From positions 16,674,162 to 16,738,161 of the forward strand of contig VDFB02000001.1 of NCBI GenBank assembly GCA_007258455.2: a stretch of 64,000 bases of DNA, read 5' to 3'. The translations under genes and the position numbers were made by a program. Below the pieces are notes generated by a model. That model saw only the letters and a list, made by a program, of their open reading frames with translations. It was not told the origin of the DNA and did not search any database. The DNA comes from Sequoia sempervirens (taxonomy: Eukaryota; Streptophyta; Pinopsida; Cupressales; Cupressaceae). Below are positions 46,131 through 58,930 of the stretch, in pieces; the stretch's first letter is position 1; each line of letters opens with the position of its first letter.

Positions 46131-47357
46131 TAATTTAATTGAGATTTTAACAAGAAAAGAAGGGAAAGCAATTTTAGAACCTGGACTCCTGCTGTTGTAG
46201 TGTGACGAAGAGCTTGCTCCAATTAGCCCCACGAACAGCTTTTTTTTTTTTGCCCCTTCCTCCTTTCCTCTGCTTTTTGACAGATTCTCCCCACCAAAAC
46301 CCTTCCAGCACTATCTCCTTCTTTTCACCAAAAAATGAAATTCAAAAACCAAAAAACTGCCCTCAAGTTTTCCAACAAAAGATTCCCCTCTTCAATTTCG
46401 AAAACCCACTATATTATTTCCTCTTACATGCACCCAACCCCCATTTTCTAAAAACAGGATTGCAATTTCTCCATTTGTCCAAATTATCCTCTTTTTATTA
46501 TTATTTTAAAACCCCCATTTTGACAGCCTTGCATGCACAAGAAATTTAAATTTAAATTTATTTATTTTATTATTAATTTTCCACCTGGAAAATTTATTTA
46601 CATTTGACAAATCACCATTTGATATTTAATAAAGCACATGGCTTTTCACCAAATAACATTTAAATATTTTAAATACAAATTAATCTAATTTTAATCAACA
46701 ATTTTTAAATTGAAACACCACAACACAAGAACATACCAACATCAACGAATACGACATAACACTACCACAACCAAAATAATGACAACTACAGAACATACAA
46801 TACCATGCAACTAGTCAGTCTGACATCATGGAACGAGCAAACTTCATTGACACCTCTATATCAACTTTGTACCGTTGGGTTATTTGTGCTCGCCCTATCC
46901 TGCCGAAGCAGGTGGAATCGAGACTATGTACCTGCAATTCCTGCATACAAACGAAGTTGTGTACATGTGCATATATATAAATCAAAGCATTGTGTTGTAA
47001 GAAGGAATCACAGCGTAACAGAGCACTCGCAATGAGTGATGCTACACTGTCCTTCATCACGTCTATTCTAACAATTATAATATGATTGATAAAAATAACA
47101 TTCCTAATACTAACAATTCATCTCATGGCATAATCTATTAAATCATCACATCATAACATGAATATGAAAATCAACTAACATCTCCAACCACAATGTCATA
47201 TAAAATAATCATGTCCACAAAAGAGTAACAGCATCATCAAATGTCTAACTAACCAATCACACCAAATAGTATCACCATAGTATCAATGTATCAAAGTATC
47301 AAATCAAAGCATAAACTAATGAGTCCAACTAGCAACTAGGAGGGTTATTACAGATAA

Positions 47358-50300
47358 CATATGTATTCAATTTTAACTATTTATGCAAGCTACTTTTGAA
47401 ATATAGCTAAAAGATATTAGAATTTTACTTTAGATAAATCTAATCATGTTTGAAAGAAACAAATGAATGAAGATGTTTTAACAGTATTGATCACAAAGTT
47501 ATGTTAGATTATGTGAAACTATTGAATATGTCATAGGAGAATTTGTCTTCAAAAAAATCAACATAAAGCAAGAATTTACTAGACATACATGTTGTCTTAA
47601 TTTCAAAATGTAGAATAAAAAATTAAATAACATAGTTAATCATATCTTTCACCATCAATGAACTTAAGCAATAATAATAAAAATTTATGTCATTTTCATT
47701 TTTAAAAAAATAAAGATAGCAACACATTTAGAAAGCATTCCTATTAGATAGAAAAAATCCTTGGGTGATATAAAATCTTCCCAAAGTTCCATAGAAATAA
47801 GGTCAAATGGGACTCTCATACAAGAGAACTTGTTTACAATGGCCAAGAAAAGTCACAGGCAAACCAAGATCCCATCAAAAAAAATTGACATAGTTGTGGC
47901 CCTCCCTTAGATCCCTTACTTCATATCCATTAGAAGGTGATGGTGGGATTTGAGTTGAGGTATATTTAGAGTGGACTTTCTAATTTTTATATACATACTG
48001 TTATTATTTGTAGTGCTGAGAATTTTGTTTCAAGGTAGTTTAAGGTTATGGTATTCCTATGTAGTTGGAACCATATAACTGTGAGTTGCGATGTTCCCAT
48101 TACAAGTTGGGGTAATCGCTTGAGGTGGTGTATTGTATGATACAATGGGTAATATATAGTTCTAATGTTCTTTGAACAATTTAGCTATGAACTGCAATGG
48201 AGCTAATGTAAAAGGACATATTCACATGCGATGTGGGTGTTTGTGGAAAAATGGGTAATAGTAAGTTTTATATATATATAAGTCTAGCATGAGAATAATA
48301 AAAAGATATAAAAATGTCTGCAGTAGCAGGAGCTCCTATTACCCATTATCCTCCTTTCTTAGTACAATAATATCATGTGAATTTCAAATGGAAGTGCTTT
48401 CTTCCAGCTTCTCTAAATTGGGAATCAGGTTGGCTTCCCTACTGTGTGAAGCACTACTAATAGTTTAATATAGTTTTATATGTGATTTAATTCATTTATA
48501 CAGTGGCTTGAATAAATTTAGTTTTATATATGAATATTTAGAAGCTCCATTTACATATATACCAAGATATGTTGAAAAAATAGTCCCAAGCCATAATTTT
48601 ATATATCATCCATAATTTTATATATCATTGAGCTTTGTTGATAGTACTTTTTGTTTGGTGTCAGATGTAATTTTGAATCTTGCACACTTGTATAAAAAGG
48701 TTTTCTTTTTCTATTGCAGGGACTAACAGCGGCACGAAGACTCTAAATGCTGAGATAATTAGAACAAGAATTGTTGAGCATTACAGTAGTGCTACAAGAA
48801 GGATAGAAGGTTGTTGGATATACAAATTTACATATTGGCATGTATATGTAGCATGATGATAGTAGAAACAATGAGGCACAGGCCTATTATTCTATTTTAT
48901 TATATTGGTTTGTTGATGAGAAAATTTAGGAATCACCTTTCCTTGGGACTACTGAGTTGTTGGTTGTATCTAGGTAAAGTGGTTCTAGGAGAGAACAGGG
49001 AGGAGCATAGAGAAAAGAAAGCATAAAACAAACAAACAAACAAACAAAGAGTCTGCAACATTTTTTTGGTAGAGATAATGCGTGCAGTATAAGAATGAGG
49101 GGCAGTATAAGGAGAAGTTAAGGAACATAGAGAAGACAACATTTATGTAGAATGATTTAAAACAGGGGATAGCTTGACGGTGTATGATGAGTTAAATTAA
49201 AAAATTCAATTACCTTGCTAAAAAATCCTTAAACAAATAAAAAAATAAATTAATACCTAGATTGCTCTTAATTTTAGGTAGTCATTAATTTAACATTTTT
49301 TTTGCATTGCAATTTACCACCCAGTATATCATCGCGCATGATTTTCCTAAAATGGAGTTTAGACTCTGTAAACCACATGGAAGAATTTTGAACTATTTGA
49401 AAGCTCAACTAACCTAGGACATGAGGCTTCAAAGAACCCTATTGAATCTACTATACTATTTTGGCAAACAAAGACAGGTATTGAATTGGTACATATTGTA
49501 ATAAAGTTACTATAATCAACATAATGACATTTGCCTAAGTCATGTCATACTGTTTACTTTGATGTGGTCAGGTATTGTTATGTGACTCAAACTTAAGAAT
49601 GACTTAACAAGCTGAAGCCTAATAGTATAGTTAGCTCAAAGTGTCTAAATAGAAAATTGGGAATAACTATCAAAAGTCAAATTTTCTAGACACCATACAC
49701 AATGAAACACAATGCAAATCCAGCTCAAATCTTTTGTAAGATTTATCTTCCCTACTATACAAAGTTTGCAAGGAAATATTCAAATTCATAATATTTGAAG
49801 TTGGGTACCTGAAAACAGCAACAACTTTCTAATTAGAAAGCTCCAATCTGGATGCCTTAGCCTCAAGTATGTTTGCTCCTGAGAAAGGCCAGAGGCGTTT
49901 TCTGCCTGGAATCTACTTCAACACCACAAAATTGCATTGAACCATTAATAACCAAAATAGATTAATAAGTCTCGAGTATAAGAGGTTCTAGTCCATATTC
50001 AATTGTGAGAAATTTCATTACATATCTAAAATAGGTCAATATGCTTCGCAAAGGTGGATTTTTTGGCCTAACCAAAGGCACATGAGTCAAATTCACAAAT
50101 ATTTTGGCATCCTGTAAGTTACAGATTAACATGCAGTATTACAAATTCTAACACAGAAATCCAATAATAGTATGTACAGATTGCTTTCAGTACTGAACAA
50201 TACTGCAACTTGTCTGCAATTAGAGGGAATTAAGATAAATAATAGAACGTAATCCTTCCATATCCTAAGTACTCGCTCATTCACATTATCATCAATCCAC

Positions 50301-50930
50301 CATATTAGACTAAATTCTCACAGAGAAATAAATTGAAATGCAATCTACAACAAAAGCATTTCATACAATAGCATACTACTCTCCAAACAAAAAATTCACA
50401 AGGAAAGTCCTTTGTGGTTGATAAGAAAATCTAGAATAGCATTAGATATCCTCGTACAACTACAGGAAACTTTTCTAGACAAAAATTCTTACATGAAAGC
50501 AGACAATTGGAAGTCACTTGACTTTTGCTGACACCATCTATAGCATACACTTACATTTTTATTTCATATATCTTTATTTGTTATTCTTTTGTTGTTTGAT
50601 ACTCATCAGGCACTCGCTTGAGGTATTGTATATGATGATGAAAAATTATGTCAGAAATGTTAGTCAAGATGGAAATTATAAATTAAAATGATGTTTCTTG
50701 TAGTGCAATCACATATATTGCCACTTGTGAGCTTCATAATTTACTTTCAACACAGCTAACCATTCACATTATAGCTCAGCTTGAAATATATATACCATAA
50801 AGATCAAATGTCCAAAGCACATAATCTTATACAGTCATATCATATTAAATTAACATTTTTAGTTTGGTTAGGAAGTCTATATATTGGATAGTTTACTTTT
50901 AACTCAACTTTGCAATAGAGAGTATTACAG
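47358..50930. other. No recognisable gene
   Basis: AT-rich sequence with scattered short ORFs, none with a known domain. An acceptor-like TTTTTCTATTGCAG at about 48,706-48,719 precedes an exon-like open stretch (LNAEIIRTRIVEHYSSATRR) on the plus strand, but no second exon could be tied to it. The termini TTTCTTGTAGTG at about 50,695-50,706 resemble a CACTA end. Confidence 0.4.
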
Positions 50931-50933
50931 TTT

Positions 50934-51170
50934 AAGAGGTTGCACTTAATTGGTTAAAACATTGAGTTCTCATTGTGGAGACCCAAGTTGAAATCTCAAA
51001 AAGATGTCTAACATTGAATTCTAAGTTGTGACTCTTGGTCTTCCACAGTTGGCTTCTTGTGTTGAGGTGGTTTTTAGATAAATCAATTTCTAAATTGAGA
51101 CTCTTGGTCTTCCATAGGTGGTTTCTACCATGGTTGCTTGAAGGTAAATTTCCTTGTATTAGTCTCATGG
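50934..51170 (+). mobile_element. SINE-like sequence with decayed Pol III promoter
   Basis: Starts AGAGGTTGCACTTAATTGG-TTAAAAC, which lies like an A box. About 50 bases on comes GGAGACCCAAGTTGAAATCTC, close to a B box (GGTTCGAANCC) with CG changed to TG. The body then contains two related segments with GACTCTTGGTCTTCCA at about 51,029 and 51,100. These are tRNA-derived SINE features. No flanking duplication checked; family unknown. Confidence 0.45.
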
Positions 51171-52806
51171 TTGTCCTTACAAGAACTTGTAATTAGTTTC
51201 ATGTTGATGCTCATATGAGAAGAATAATTGTAAACAATTATCAATATAAAATAAAAGGTATTCCTATTGGTTGCTTCCATACATGTATTCAGGTATAGTT
51301 TTTGGATGTACCCAATCTCATCCCTAACCATAAACCTGTTAAACATTAATGATTAAAGAAAATAAAAAACCTAACTATGCAAACCTGTGTAATCATTTTT
51401 TAGAAATTTTGTTGCTACCGGATATTATGCCAATGAAAACCTAGAACAAAATTGCATGATTGTTTCATACTATAATGAATAATTTTTCTGGAGATGAGTT
51501 CCATTGTTTCACTCTAAAGGTGGAAACCACCAAAACATATCTATACACATAGTGGCTTATGTAACAAATCCAAGGCAGAAAGATGGCACTATTCAAAGAT
51601 GAAAATGTAGTACATTGCTGTATATAGATTATAAGCTATTTGTACGTGTAGAATAATCAATAACAATATGCATGATCATGATATTTTTAAGGAACTTTTC
51701 CTAACAGTTCACCTCCATCCGACTGACAAATTAGATCTATTGAAAAGGGATCGTGATTTTATCTTGAACAATTTATTGACAAAACCATAAAGGAGATGGG
51801 ATGGTCAAGCTACAAGCAATAGTTTGATGTGGAAAAGTATTGATTAGGAATTGTTCTACCAAGACAAAAGGTGATAGCAAGAGTGGTAATTGAATGAGGA
51901 ATCCCCTTGGAGAGAGCATGCCAACTTTTGATGTCAAATACAAAGGTGCATTGTTTGACATCAAGGATCAATTACTTAAAATGTAGAAGTTATTGGATAG
52001 TGCAAAGAACCTGAGAATTATGCCCTAAGGACTCTTACAAATCCAATCATTCAAAATCCTATTATGCAATCACAAGGAAGCAATTTTTGCATTCATTACT
52101 TTTTTGGGTAAATCTGAATGGATTACATAGCTTCTGTTACTACTTGCCAGTTTGATTGTTGCTATGTTAATGGCAACATTTGGTCTGAATTACAAACTTG
52201 CTGCTTTTGTAATGAATAAGTTTGGATATATATCTGATTATAACATGTTACTGCTAATGTCAATGTCTATCTGATTTAACAACAAATATGGATATTGTCT
52301 GAGAGGAAATGTTATCGCTAATGTCAATACCTGTCTAATCAAAATTTGGTTTTTCTTAGGAAAATTACAGGTTTTACTATTAGAAAACATGGAGATATTA
52401 AATGAGCACAGTTGATTGAGAAGCTTAATGCTAACATGGGTGTTGATTTTGTTTTTAATTGATTGATGTGAATAAAGAAAAATTGGGGAAATTATTGAAA
52501 GCAATTTCAGTATATTTTCCCCTTAAATATTGAATCGATGACAAGATAGAATAAATTGATAAATAAAATCTCACTTATAGCATACCCTACAAAATACTAT
52601 ATAGTAATTTTGTGGAAAAGATCATAGGAATTTTTAGCTTTCAGTTGTTATTCTTCTTATTTCTTAAGAAACGTTTGATTGAAAATCTCAAATCTACTTT
52701 ATGTGATAACAAACTTTAGTTATTCTAAACAGAGATGCGGGGGAAAGAACCGATAATAACTAACTAAGCCATTGATTTTCAGAAGTCAAATAATGAAATA
52801 GTATTG
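51171..52806. other. No recognisable gene
   Basis: AT-rich sequence between the SINE-like repeat and element E. No ORF with a known domain, no LTR ends or inverted termini found. It holds the left copy of E's target duplication at its far end (52,807-52,811). Confidence 0.4.
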
Positions 52807-52811
52807 TTTAT

Positions 52812-53803
52812 TGTAGACACGTCAAATTGACATAATGCATTCAACTAGGTCATATTCATCCATTCAGCGAATAATTCAAGTTTATTTACCAATCTCCTAA
52901 AGTCATCAGTTTAAATCAAATAAATCAACTTGATCCCATCACCCTCCTTTTAATTAAATAAATCAAGCCTTTTATTTAATTAAATATGAGATCACATTTC
53001 ATCCTTTTCTGATTTAAATAAATCAGGTATTTAAGTCTTAAAAGTCAAAATCATCTAATCAACATTAAATCAACATAATCATCATCTATTTAATCTAACC
53101 CTGATCAAATACTCACCCACTTGTATTCTCTAGATTTGGCCACTTGCACATGAAATTGCATTTAATTGATTTTTCAAAATCTTTATTTTCAACTTGGCAT
53201 AAAGGGAGAATATTCTCCAAGTTTGAATCTCCCCCCAAGTGGACATGTACACCCAACAGAGCATTTATGAGGCCTTACATGTCTCTTACATGTCCCCTTC
53301 CAAAGTCAAACTCAGCATTCATTGCCAATTTGAATTCAAATTCTCCCTCTCATGGGCACTCTTCCCAAATCTTGCACATACATCAACCAATCACCACTTG
53401 ACAAGTGGCCTTATCTTATTGGCTTGATCTTTGTCCCACATTGGTCCCTCTTCAACACTCAACATTTGAAAATCTTTAAATACAAGCTTCATCTTTAAGC
53501 AACTCCTCCACAACTTTTATGCAAGGTTACTCTCTTCATTTGAGAAATAATCTTGTTCATCATATCCATTTGCATTTCATCATTTTAGCTATTGATCAAG
53601 GATTTGGAAAGGGTCACTAGCACATGTGACACAAATCCACTATGGAATAGGTAACTTGCTTTTGTTTTCATAATGTTTTAGTCTTTCTATTATCATTTGT
53701 TGCATTTGGAAGCATTCACAAGGTATTTCATAGGGTCATGTTTGAAGAATTTGTAATTTACTAACCTTGTATGAAGCTTAGTCTTTTGCAGATTTCAAAA
53801 ACA
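52812..53803 (+). repeat. 5' LTR of element E
   Basis: TGTAGACACG...AAAAACA. TATA-like TTTAAATA at 53,475-53,482. Matches the 3' LTR with 9 differences over 52,812-53,544, then diverges sharply except for a 58-bp conserved island (53,612-53,670). Confidence 0.92.
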
Positions 53804-53806
53804 TAA

Positions 53807-53824
53807 TTGGACCCCACACATGTG
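53807..53824 (+). other. Primer-binding region of element E
   Basis: TTGGACCCCACACATGTG three bases after the LTR end. It has the position and TGG start of a tRNA primer site. The tRNA was not identified. Confidence 0.6.
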
Positions 53825-54326
53825 CTTGATATCTTTTGGTCATATTGGTCTTTTGATTGCTCTTAGAGAAAAGTGTGTTCTTCAATACCTTGGCCTAGTA
53901 AACAAAGTCTCTCTAAGTCTCTTAGGATCAAAATCAAACACTTCATCCACCTCAAACATTTATCAACATCATCCCACAAACAACTTTAGAGTTTTGAAAA
54001 CGTCATTACCTAGACTTGGGTACATTTCCAAACCAAATCAAAATCATTTGTTTAGTTAGGTGTGTTTGGATGAATCCTTCCACGCACACTTAGTTAAATT
54101 ATCACCTCTTTGAACAAGTTCATCCTAAGATAACATCCAACATTTTAGGGTTTACAAGTTCATCATCCACATCAAACAATCAAAATCAAGCCCTAAGTCT
54201 AGCATTGATCTAAAGTCCTTAAACATTTAACACTCATATCATTTACACATTTCATCCTCCATATCGTCATTGGTCCTAAGAACCTTAGAGGTTACTTTTT
54301 CTACAAGGTCAAAACACAAGAGGAAC

Positions 54327-56597
54327 ATGGAATATACACTTGATCCATACATCTTGAGTAATCTAAATCAATTGAATCCTCAAAGCCTTGCATTTCCTAT
54401 CAATTATCAAAGTCCATGCATAGGATCATTGCCTTCAACAAATTTCAATGTTACAACACGTGTGAGTATACCCAAGTCAAAGTTTGGAACACATTTCCCA
54501 ATGATAGATCTAAGTCTAAACCTACAAATCCACCAATCGAATAATCAATGCATGAGCCTTGAAATGAACAACGTCATTCCACAAAATCCCTACAAACCAA
54601 ATGTGGATGTACCAAGTGCAAGTTTTCGAAACATGAATCCTAACTCAGAAAACTTTAGAAAAATGATTCCCAATACCAACAATGTTCATCCTATCATGCC
54701 AAATCTGAACATCATCCCAAATCAGAACATTATCCAAAGTCAAATTTCCCATAATCCCATTCAAAAACCGCAAGTAGGCATCCCAAATCCGCTTAAACAA
54801 AAGCCAAATCAACTATCTCAAGTGAGTTAAGATCAAAATCAAGAACAAATTTGGCGAGATCAAATTGTAGAACTTTCCAAAATAGTTGAGGCATTGCGCC
54901 AAGGGAAATCTCCACCACCATTACCTACATCATTCCTTGGTTTAGGGATTCCCCCTTTACCTAACACCAATCATGCCATCCAAATCAATCCACCTAACAT
55001 CAATCAAATGATCACGCCAAATCCTTCAAATATACCACCAACATCGCACCAATGGATGGTATCTAATCAAACAACAACATTGATCCCAAATCAAAATACG
55101 GTCTCCCAAGGACCTATCACCTCGGTCATTCCAACCATCACTATCCCTTCAATCATTCCAAACACCACTATCACACCCATCACATGTCAACCTCTCACTA
55201 CCATGATCGCTCCGAGCGTATCTCAAACACTTGTCACCACATCCAACATGATTCTAAATCCACCACCACCCCCACCACCACCAACTTCCACCACATCAAA
55301 CCAATACGACGTGACATTACAAGCTGCTTTTCAAAAGGGATTCCAACAATATCTAGCCATGCAACAAGCAACACAAGCGAAACAATCCTCTCAAGTTTCC
55401 CAAGCCTCTCAAGCTACCCAACCAACACGAGCACAAACACAAAAGATGACAACTATTGAAAACAAGGACCAAGATCAATCCATCACTAAGCACACATTTA
55501 CTTCATCCAATGATCGAATCGACATATGTCAAAAGTCACTTTTGAATCACGATCAAAATCCACCAACAAAACTCGACAATGAGCCAATTCAAGAAATATC
55601 AACATCACTTGAATCTATGGTCGAAGACATTCACAATCTCTCCCCTGAAATTGTCGAAAACAATGATCAAAACCTCTCCATTGAGGAACACATTGAGGAT
55701 GTATCTACACAATTTGATGATCAACTCACCATACATCAAGAGCCACTCTTTAGTGATCTATTTCAAGGAGTGTTAGGATTATTTGATCCTATTGACATAA
55801 TGCACGATCCATCGACCTATGATCATGTTGAAAATGTCTCTACATCGCCTTATGAGGTAGAGGACATATCTCAAGAATTTATTCCAAAGCATGATCAAAA
55901 TCTTTCACCAAGGTCTAGCAATGGTCATTTTCAAAACATGTTCATCCCCTTTGACCGCATGGTTACAGATACTAAAAGAACCCTAAACTTGACACTTGAG
56001 GATATTGAGCCACTTACCATGTATAATGAAGATATCCAAGCACCATTTGTAAGTGATCCATCCTTTGAAACCGACCCATGTCAAGAGCTTGATCCAAAGC
56101 ATATCGAAAGCAATCCCAAAATAAATCAAGATCAAAAATTTGTATCTCCAAGATACTACAATGATCTAATGGATATTCTACTATCCACACAAGATGATCA
56201 CATCCACATAGAACTTACTCCTCCATCTACCCATGAGATGCTTTCTATGGATGGACATGTAGATGATCTTCATCTAGAACAAGATTGTATTACACAAAAA
56301 GAGCAGATTCTTAACTCCTACAATCAAACGGAGTTGTCAACATCAGGATCGAATATGTCCCAAACTCAGATTGAGGACATCATGAATAAAGATATCCATC
56401 ATTATCCGCCCAAGGAAACAAATCAGATAAAACATCCAGAGTTAGCAGAGCAGCAAATTGAAACAACGTCACCTACGGTGGTCATTTATCAGAGAGTGCA
56501 TTCTCTACAAGGGATCTCAGAACAGGCAGAATCAAAGCATGAAGGTACTACTTCCACAATACTAGGAGCAACTTCGTCTCAACAAACGTCAACATAG
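54327..56597 (+). pseudogene. Long ORF of element E with one internal stop
   Basis: ATG at 54,327 (MEYTLDPYILSNLNQLNPQS). One frame runs to 56,597, 757 codon positions, broken only by TAA at 54,828. N-terminal part rich in Asn, Pro, Ile; after the stop comes a helix (IWRDQIVELSKIVEALRQGK), then a Pro/Thr/Asn-rich region with eight consecutive Pro, and a Gln/Ser run. An Asp/Glu-rich C-terminal half has many HDQN/EDI repeats (DQNLSPR, DQNLSIEEH, EDISQEF). No enzyme domain. Such long conservation with one stop suggests recent coding function. Possibly a Gag-type structural protein; unproven. Confidence 0.6.
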
Positions 56598-57300
56598 GAG
56601 CACGAAGAATCCTTATGGTGAAACTAATGTCAATACTACAACCAGTCACGCCATGAATCTTCATCCACCCATCACCCCATCCACGAATTGGGACCAACAT
56701 CAAATGAACGATCGGAATCAAAGTACGAAGAATGTTATCAAAGCAAAAGAAGCTAAGAAGCATAATGGACAAATCAAATACAAATGGATACCAAAACATA
56801 CAAAGAAAGATCATCCCTATCAAACTCCATCAGTCAAAGAAACTATGGGGCAAAATAAAAGAGGGAAAAGTATCCATCAAGAATGTACGCAAAATAAATA
56901 GCAGGCTTTTCAAGCAACGTACAAAGTGTATCAAGCAGTTGGTCCTAATTCCACACACACTTCCGTATCCACCCATCATTGCTCATCTTCCCAAGTTTGG
57001 AGAGTCAAAGGTTCCAAACTGTCAACCAATCCATCTCTTATCCATAAACACACTCCATCCACGCCTCCATGCATAATATCCAATTCTTACATCGACCGTG
57101 TATTGGCAACAACCCTTCATCATAAGGATTCAGAAGGCAATCTATTGCGATGTGCGCACAAAAACAAAGTCAACTCCGGTATCGACAAAGTAGATCAAGA
57201 ATCCTAAAAGTTGCATTCAAGTGCACATATCTTAGCAAAGCAGCTCCTTCAAGCAGGATATCGATGGCACATTATGACAGGGGCATCTACATCAACACCA
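56598..57300 (+). pseudogene. WIPK block and integrase zinc-region remnant of element E
   Basis: Frame-shifted continuation with GQIKYKWIPKHTKKDHPYQ (about 56,767), SSQVWRVKGSKLS, then LATTLHHKDSEGNLLRC (57,103-57,153), a stop at 57,205, and in the same frame KLHSSAHILAKQLLQAGYRW (about 57,208-57,267). In plant gypsy integrases an LLRC strand, an HHCC finger and LAKQLLQAGYYW follow in just this order, and the spacing fits. The cysteines of the finger and the DDE core are missing, so it is a fossil. Confidence 0.65.
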
Positions 57301-57404
57301 CAAGGTGGTTCAGCATGAATCTTTCAGAAAAATACAAAAAAATAAAAAAATATGAAAATCCAAAAAAATCAGAAAAAGGATTGAAAACAGTAAAGATAAA
57401 AATC

Positions 57405-57485
57405 GTCCTCTAGTGAAAACCACTACGGTGGCACTTTGGGCAAGACCATGACAAAAACCTGGCAAACAGGTGTCATGAGTAGAAT
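57405..57485 (+). other. Hairpin pair of element E
   Basis: First: CCAC, loop TACG, GTGG (57,420-57,431) after GTGAAAA, a UNCG-type tetraloop. Second: CCTG, loop GCAAA, CAGG (57,458-57,470) after ACAAAAA. A TTGGGGGCAG tract follows at about 57,881. Equivalent hairpins are in D and C. Confidence 0.6.
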
Positions 57486-58490
57486 CGAGCATCTACGTGC
57501 GCCACTTCAGGTGAAAGAATCTCATCCCATCCATAATAAATTGAGCATTCCATCCATCTTATCCATAATAAAACCATTCATCCATAAACCATCAATCCAA
57601 TCCATTTTCATCCGTCTGCATCCATCATTCGAGTTATGTTGATCTTGATGAAATTTTGGGGCACACTTTACACTTGCTTACGGTAAAACATCTTGACATG
57701 GGTCATTTTCTTTGATCCTATCCTATACAGCATTATCTGAGCCATGAAGCATTATCCAATGAGCTTTCATTATCTGAACACCTTATCTTATCGCAAGATA
57801 ATCCTTAGAATCCTTTGCGTATCCATCCATCCATACACTTATCCGAACATCCATCCCATCACATTCCATACATTGCTAGACATTGGGGGCAGATATGTAC
57901 ATCTTGCGTCGAGAATAAATCTTGGTCTATGTCCTCCAACTTATGTGGTGATCTAGACATTGGAAAACGTGAAATCAAACTGGTCCACCACTTGTGAACA
58001 AAAATTCAAATCACTAGCCCATGGCATATTTTGACGAACAAACATTCCTTATCAAGCTTCATCTTTCATCAAACATCAATCCAAACAAATCTCTATCAGT
58101 CGCATCTAATGCATCCTTCAAACATCACATCATTCAAACATCTTTTGTTCGAAACCAAGCTTCATCAAACATGATCAATCAAATCCAATCAAAAAATCAT
58201 CATCTCAGGATATCCTTGTGTTGCTTAACACTATCCTTGCATTGTCGTGTATCCTCGACAATGTTATCATTATCAATCCTGATCAATCCAGTCCTTGCAT
58301 TGTTGTGTATCCTCAACAATGTTATCATCATCAATCCCATCAAATCCTTGTGTTGCATAACACTATCATTGCATTGTTGTGTATCCTCAACAATGTTATC
58401 ATCATCATCAATCCATCGACTTGATCTATCAACCTTAGCTTGGTTTTCAACAAAATCCCAAAACAGAGCACTGATATCATCACATACATC
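57486..58490 (+). other. 3' zone of element E, first part
   Basis: Noncoding. Contains a direct repeat of about 60-90 bp with TTGTGTATCCTCAACAATGT (57-bp to 80-bp spaced copies at about 58,245, 58,303 and 58,376) and a GGGGGCA tract. A 189-codon plus-strand frame here (58,021-58,590) is generated by these repeats and has no domain. Confidence 0.5.
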
Positions 58491-58499
58491 CATATCCAA

Positions 58500-58930
58500 A
58501 TCGTCAAAATCAATGCAAAAATCCAAAAACATCCAAAAAATTGAAAAATCTAAAAACACTCAAAAAGTCAAAAAACATCAAAAACATTAAATCCGAACTA
58601 CGTCATCTTTGAGCTTAAACATAGGCAAGGCTAATCAGCCCTCGAGACATCAAAATCCAAAAACATTCGAAAAACATCAAAATCCAAAAATATTTGAAAG
58701 ACATCAAAATCCAAAAACATTCGAAAAACATCAAAATCCAAAAACATTCGAAAAACATCAAAATCCAAAAACATTCGAAAAACATCAAAATCAAAAAACA
58801 TTCGAATCACATCAAAATCCAAAAAAATTCGAAAAAACACAAAATTATAAAAATAAAAAACATTGAAAAAATCAAAAAATCAAAACATTTGAAAAATCCA
58901 AAAAATACCAAAAACAGCCTCAAAACATTT
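58500..58930 (+). repeat. A-rich tandem array of element E
   Basis: From 58,648 to about 58,835 seven copies of a 27-bp unit, CATCAAAATCCAAAAACATT followed by CGAAAAA, flanked by looser copies. Repeat period is a multiple of three, so it leaves long spurious ORFs on both strands. Matches arrays in C and D in composition and place. Confidence 0.9.

Larger units (their letters stand above)
43168..47352. mobile_element. Element H: 4.2-kb LTR-bounded unit, solo-LTR-like
   Basis: Begins TGTAACGCCCACC, ends GGGTTATTACA, and is flanked by the duplication GATAA at 43,163-43,167 and 47,353-47,357, so it is one insertion. No internal second copy of the terminus and no gag-pol, so a very long solo LTR (or a coding-free element) is the best reading. 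Orientation undecided. The first 157 bp fold back on themselves. Other contents: triplicated GC-rich motif, A/T microsatellites at 44,880-45,100, GC-richer island at 45,215-45,320, and a CCCAGATTTTT-type repeat zone at 45,790-46,130. The ORFs inside are not recognisable. Confidence 0.75.

Noticed and set aside
48706..48812. Exon after a good 3' splice acceptor
   Set aside because: The open stretch is about 30 codons, has no known similarity, and no donor or second exon could be linked to it.
50695..50706. TTTCTTGTAGTG as the right end of the CACTA-like element at 39,292
   Set aside because: The termini match only loosely, the three flanking bases differ (TTT versus CAA), and the TTTAGTCATT repeats are not present near this end.
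53144..53427. ORFs repeated at 60,630-60,913
   Set aside because: They recur only because they lie in the two LTR copies of element E; LTR sequence is not expected to code.
56500..56580. G-patch in element E
   Set aside because: A faint match around YQRVHSLQGISEQ lacks the glycine pattern and EPI tail, so the G-patch is claimed only for B, C and D.
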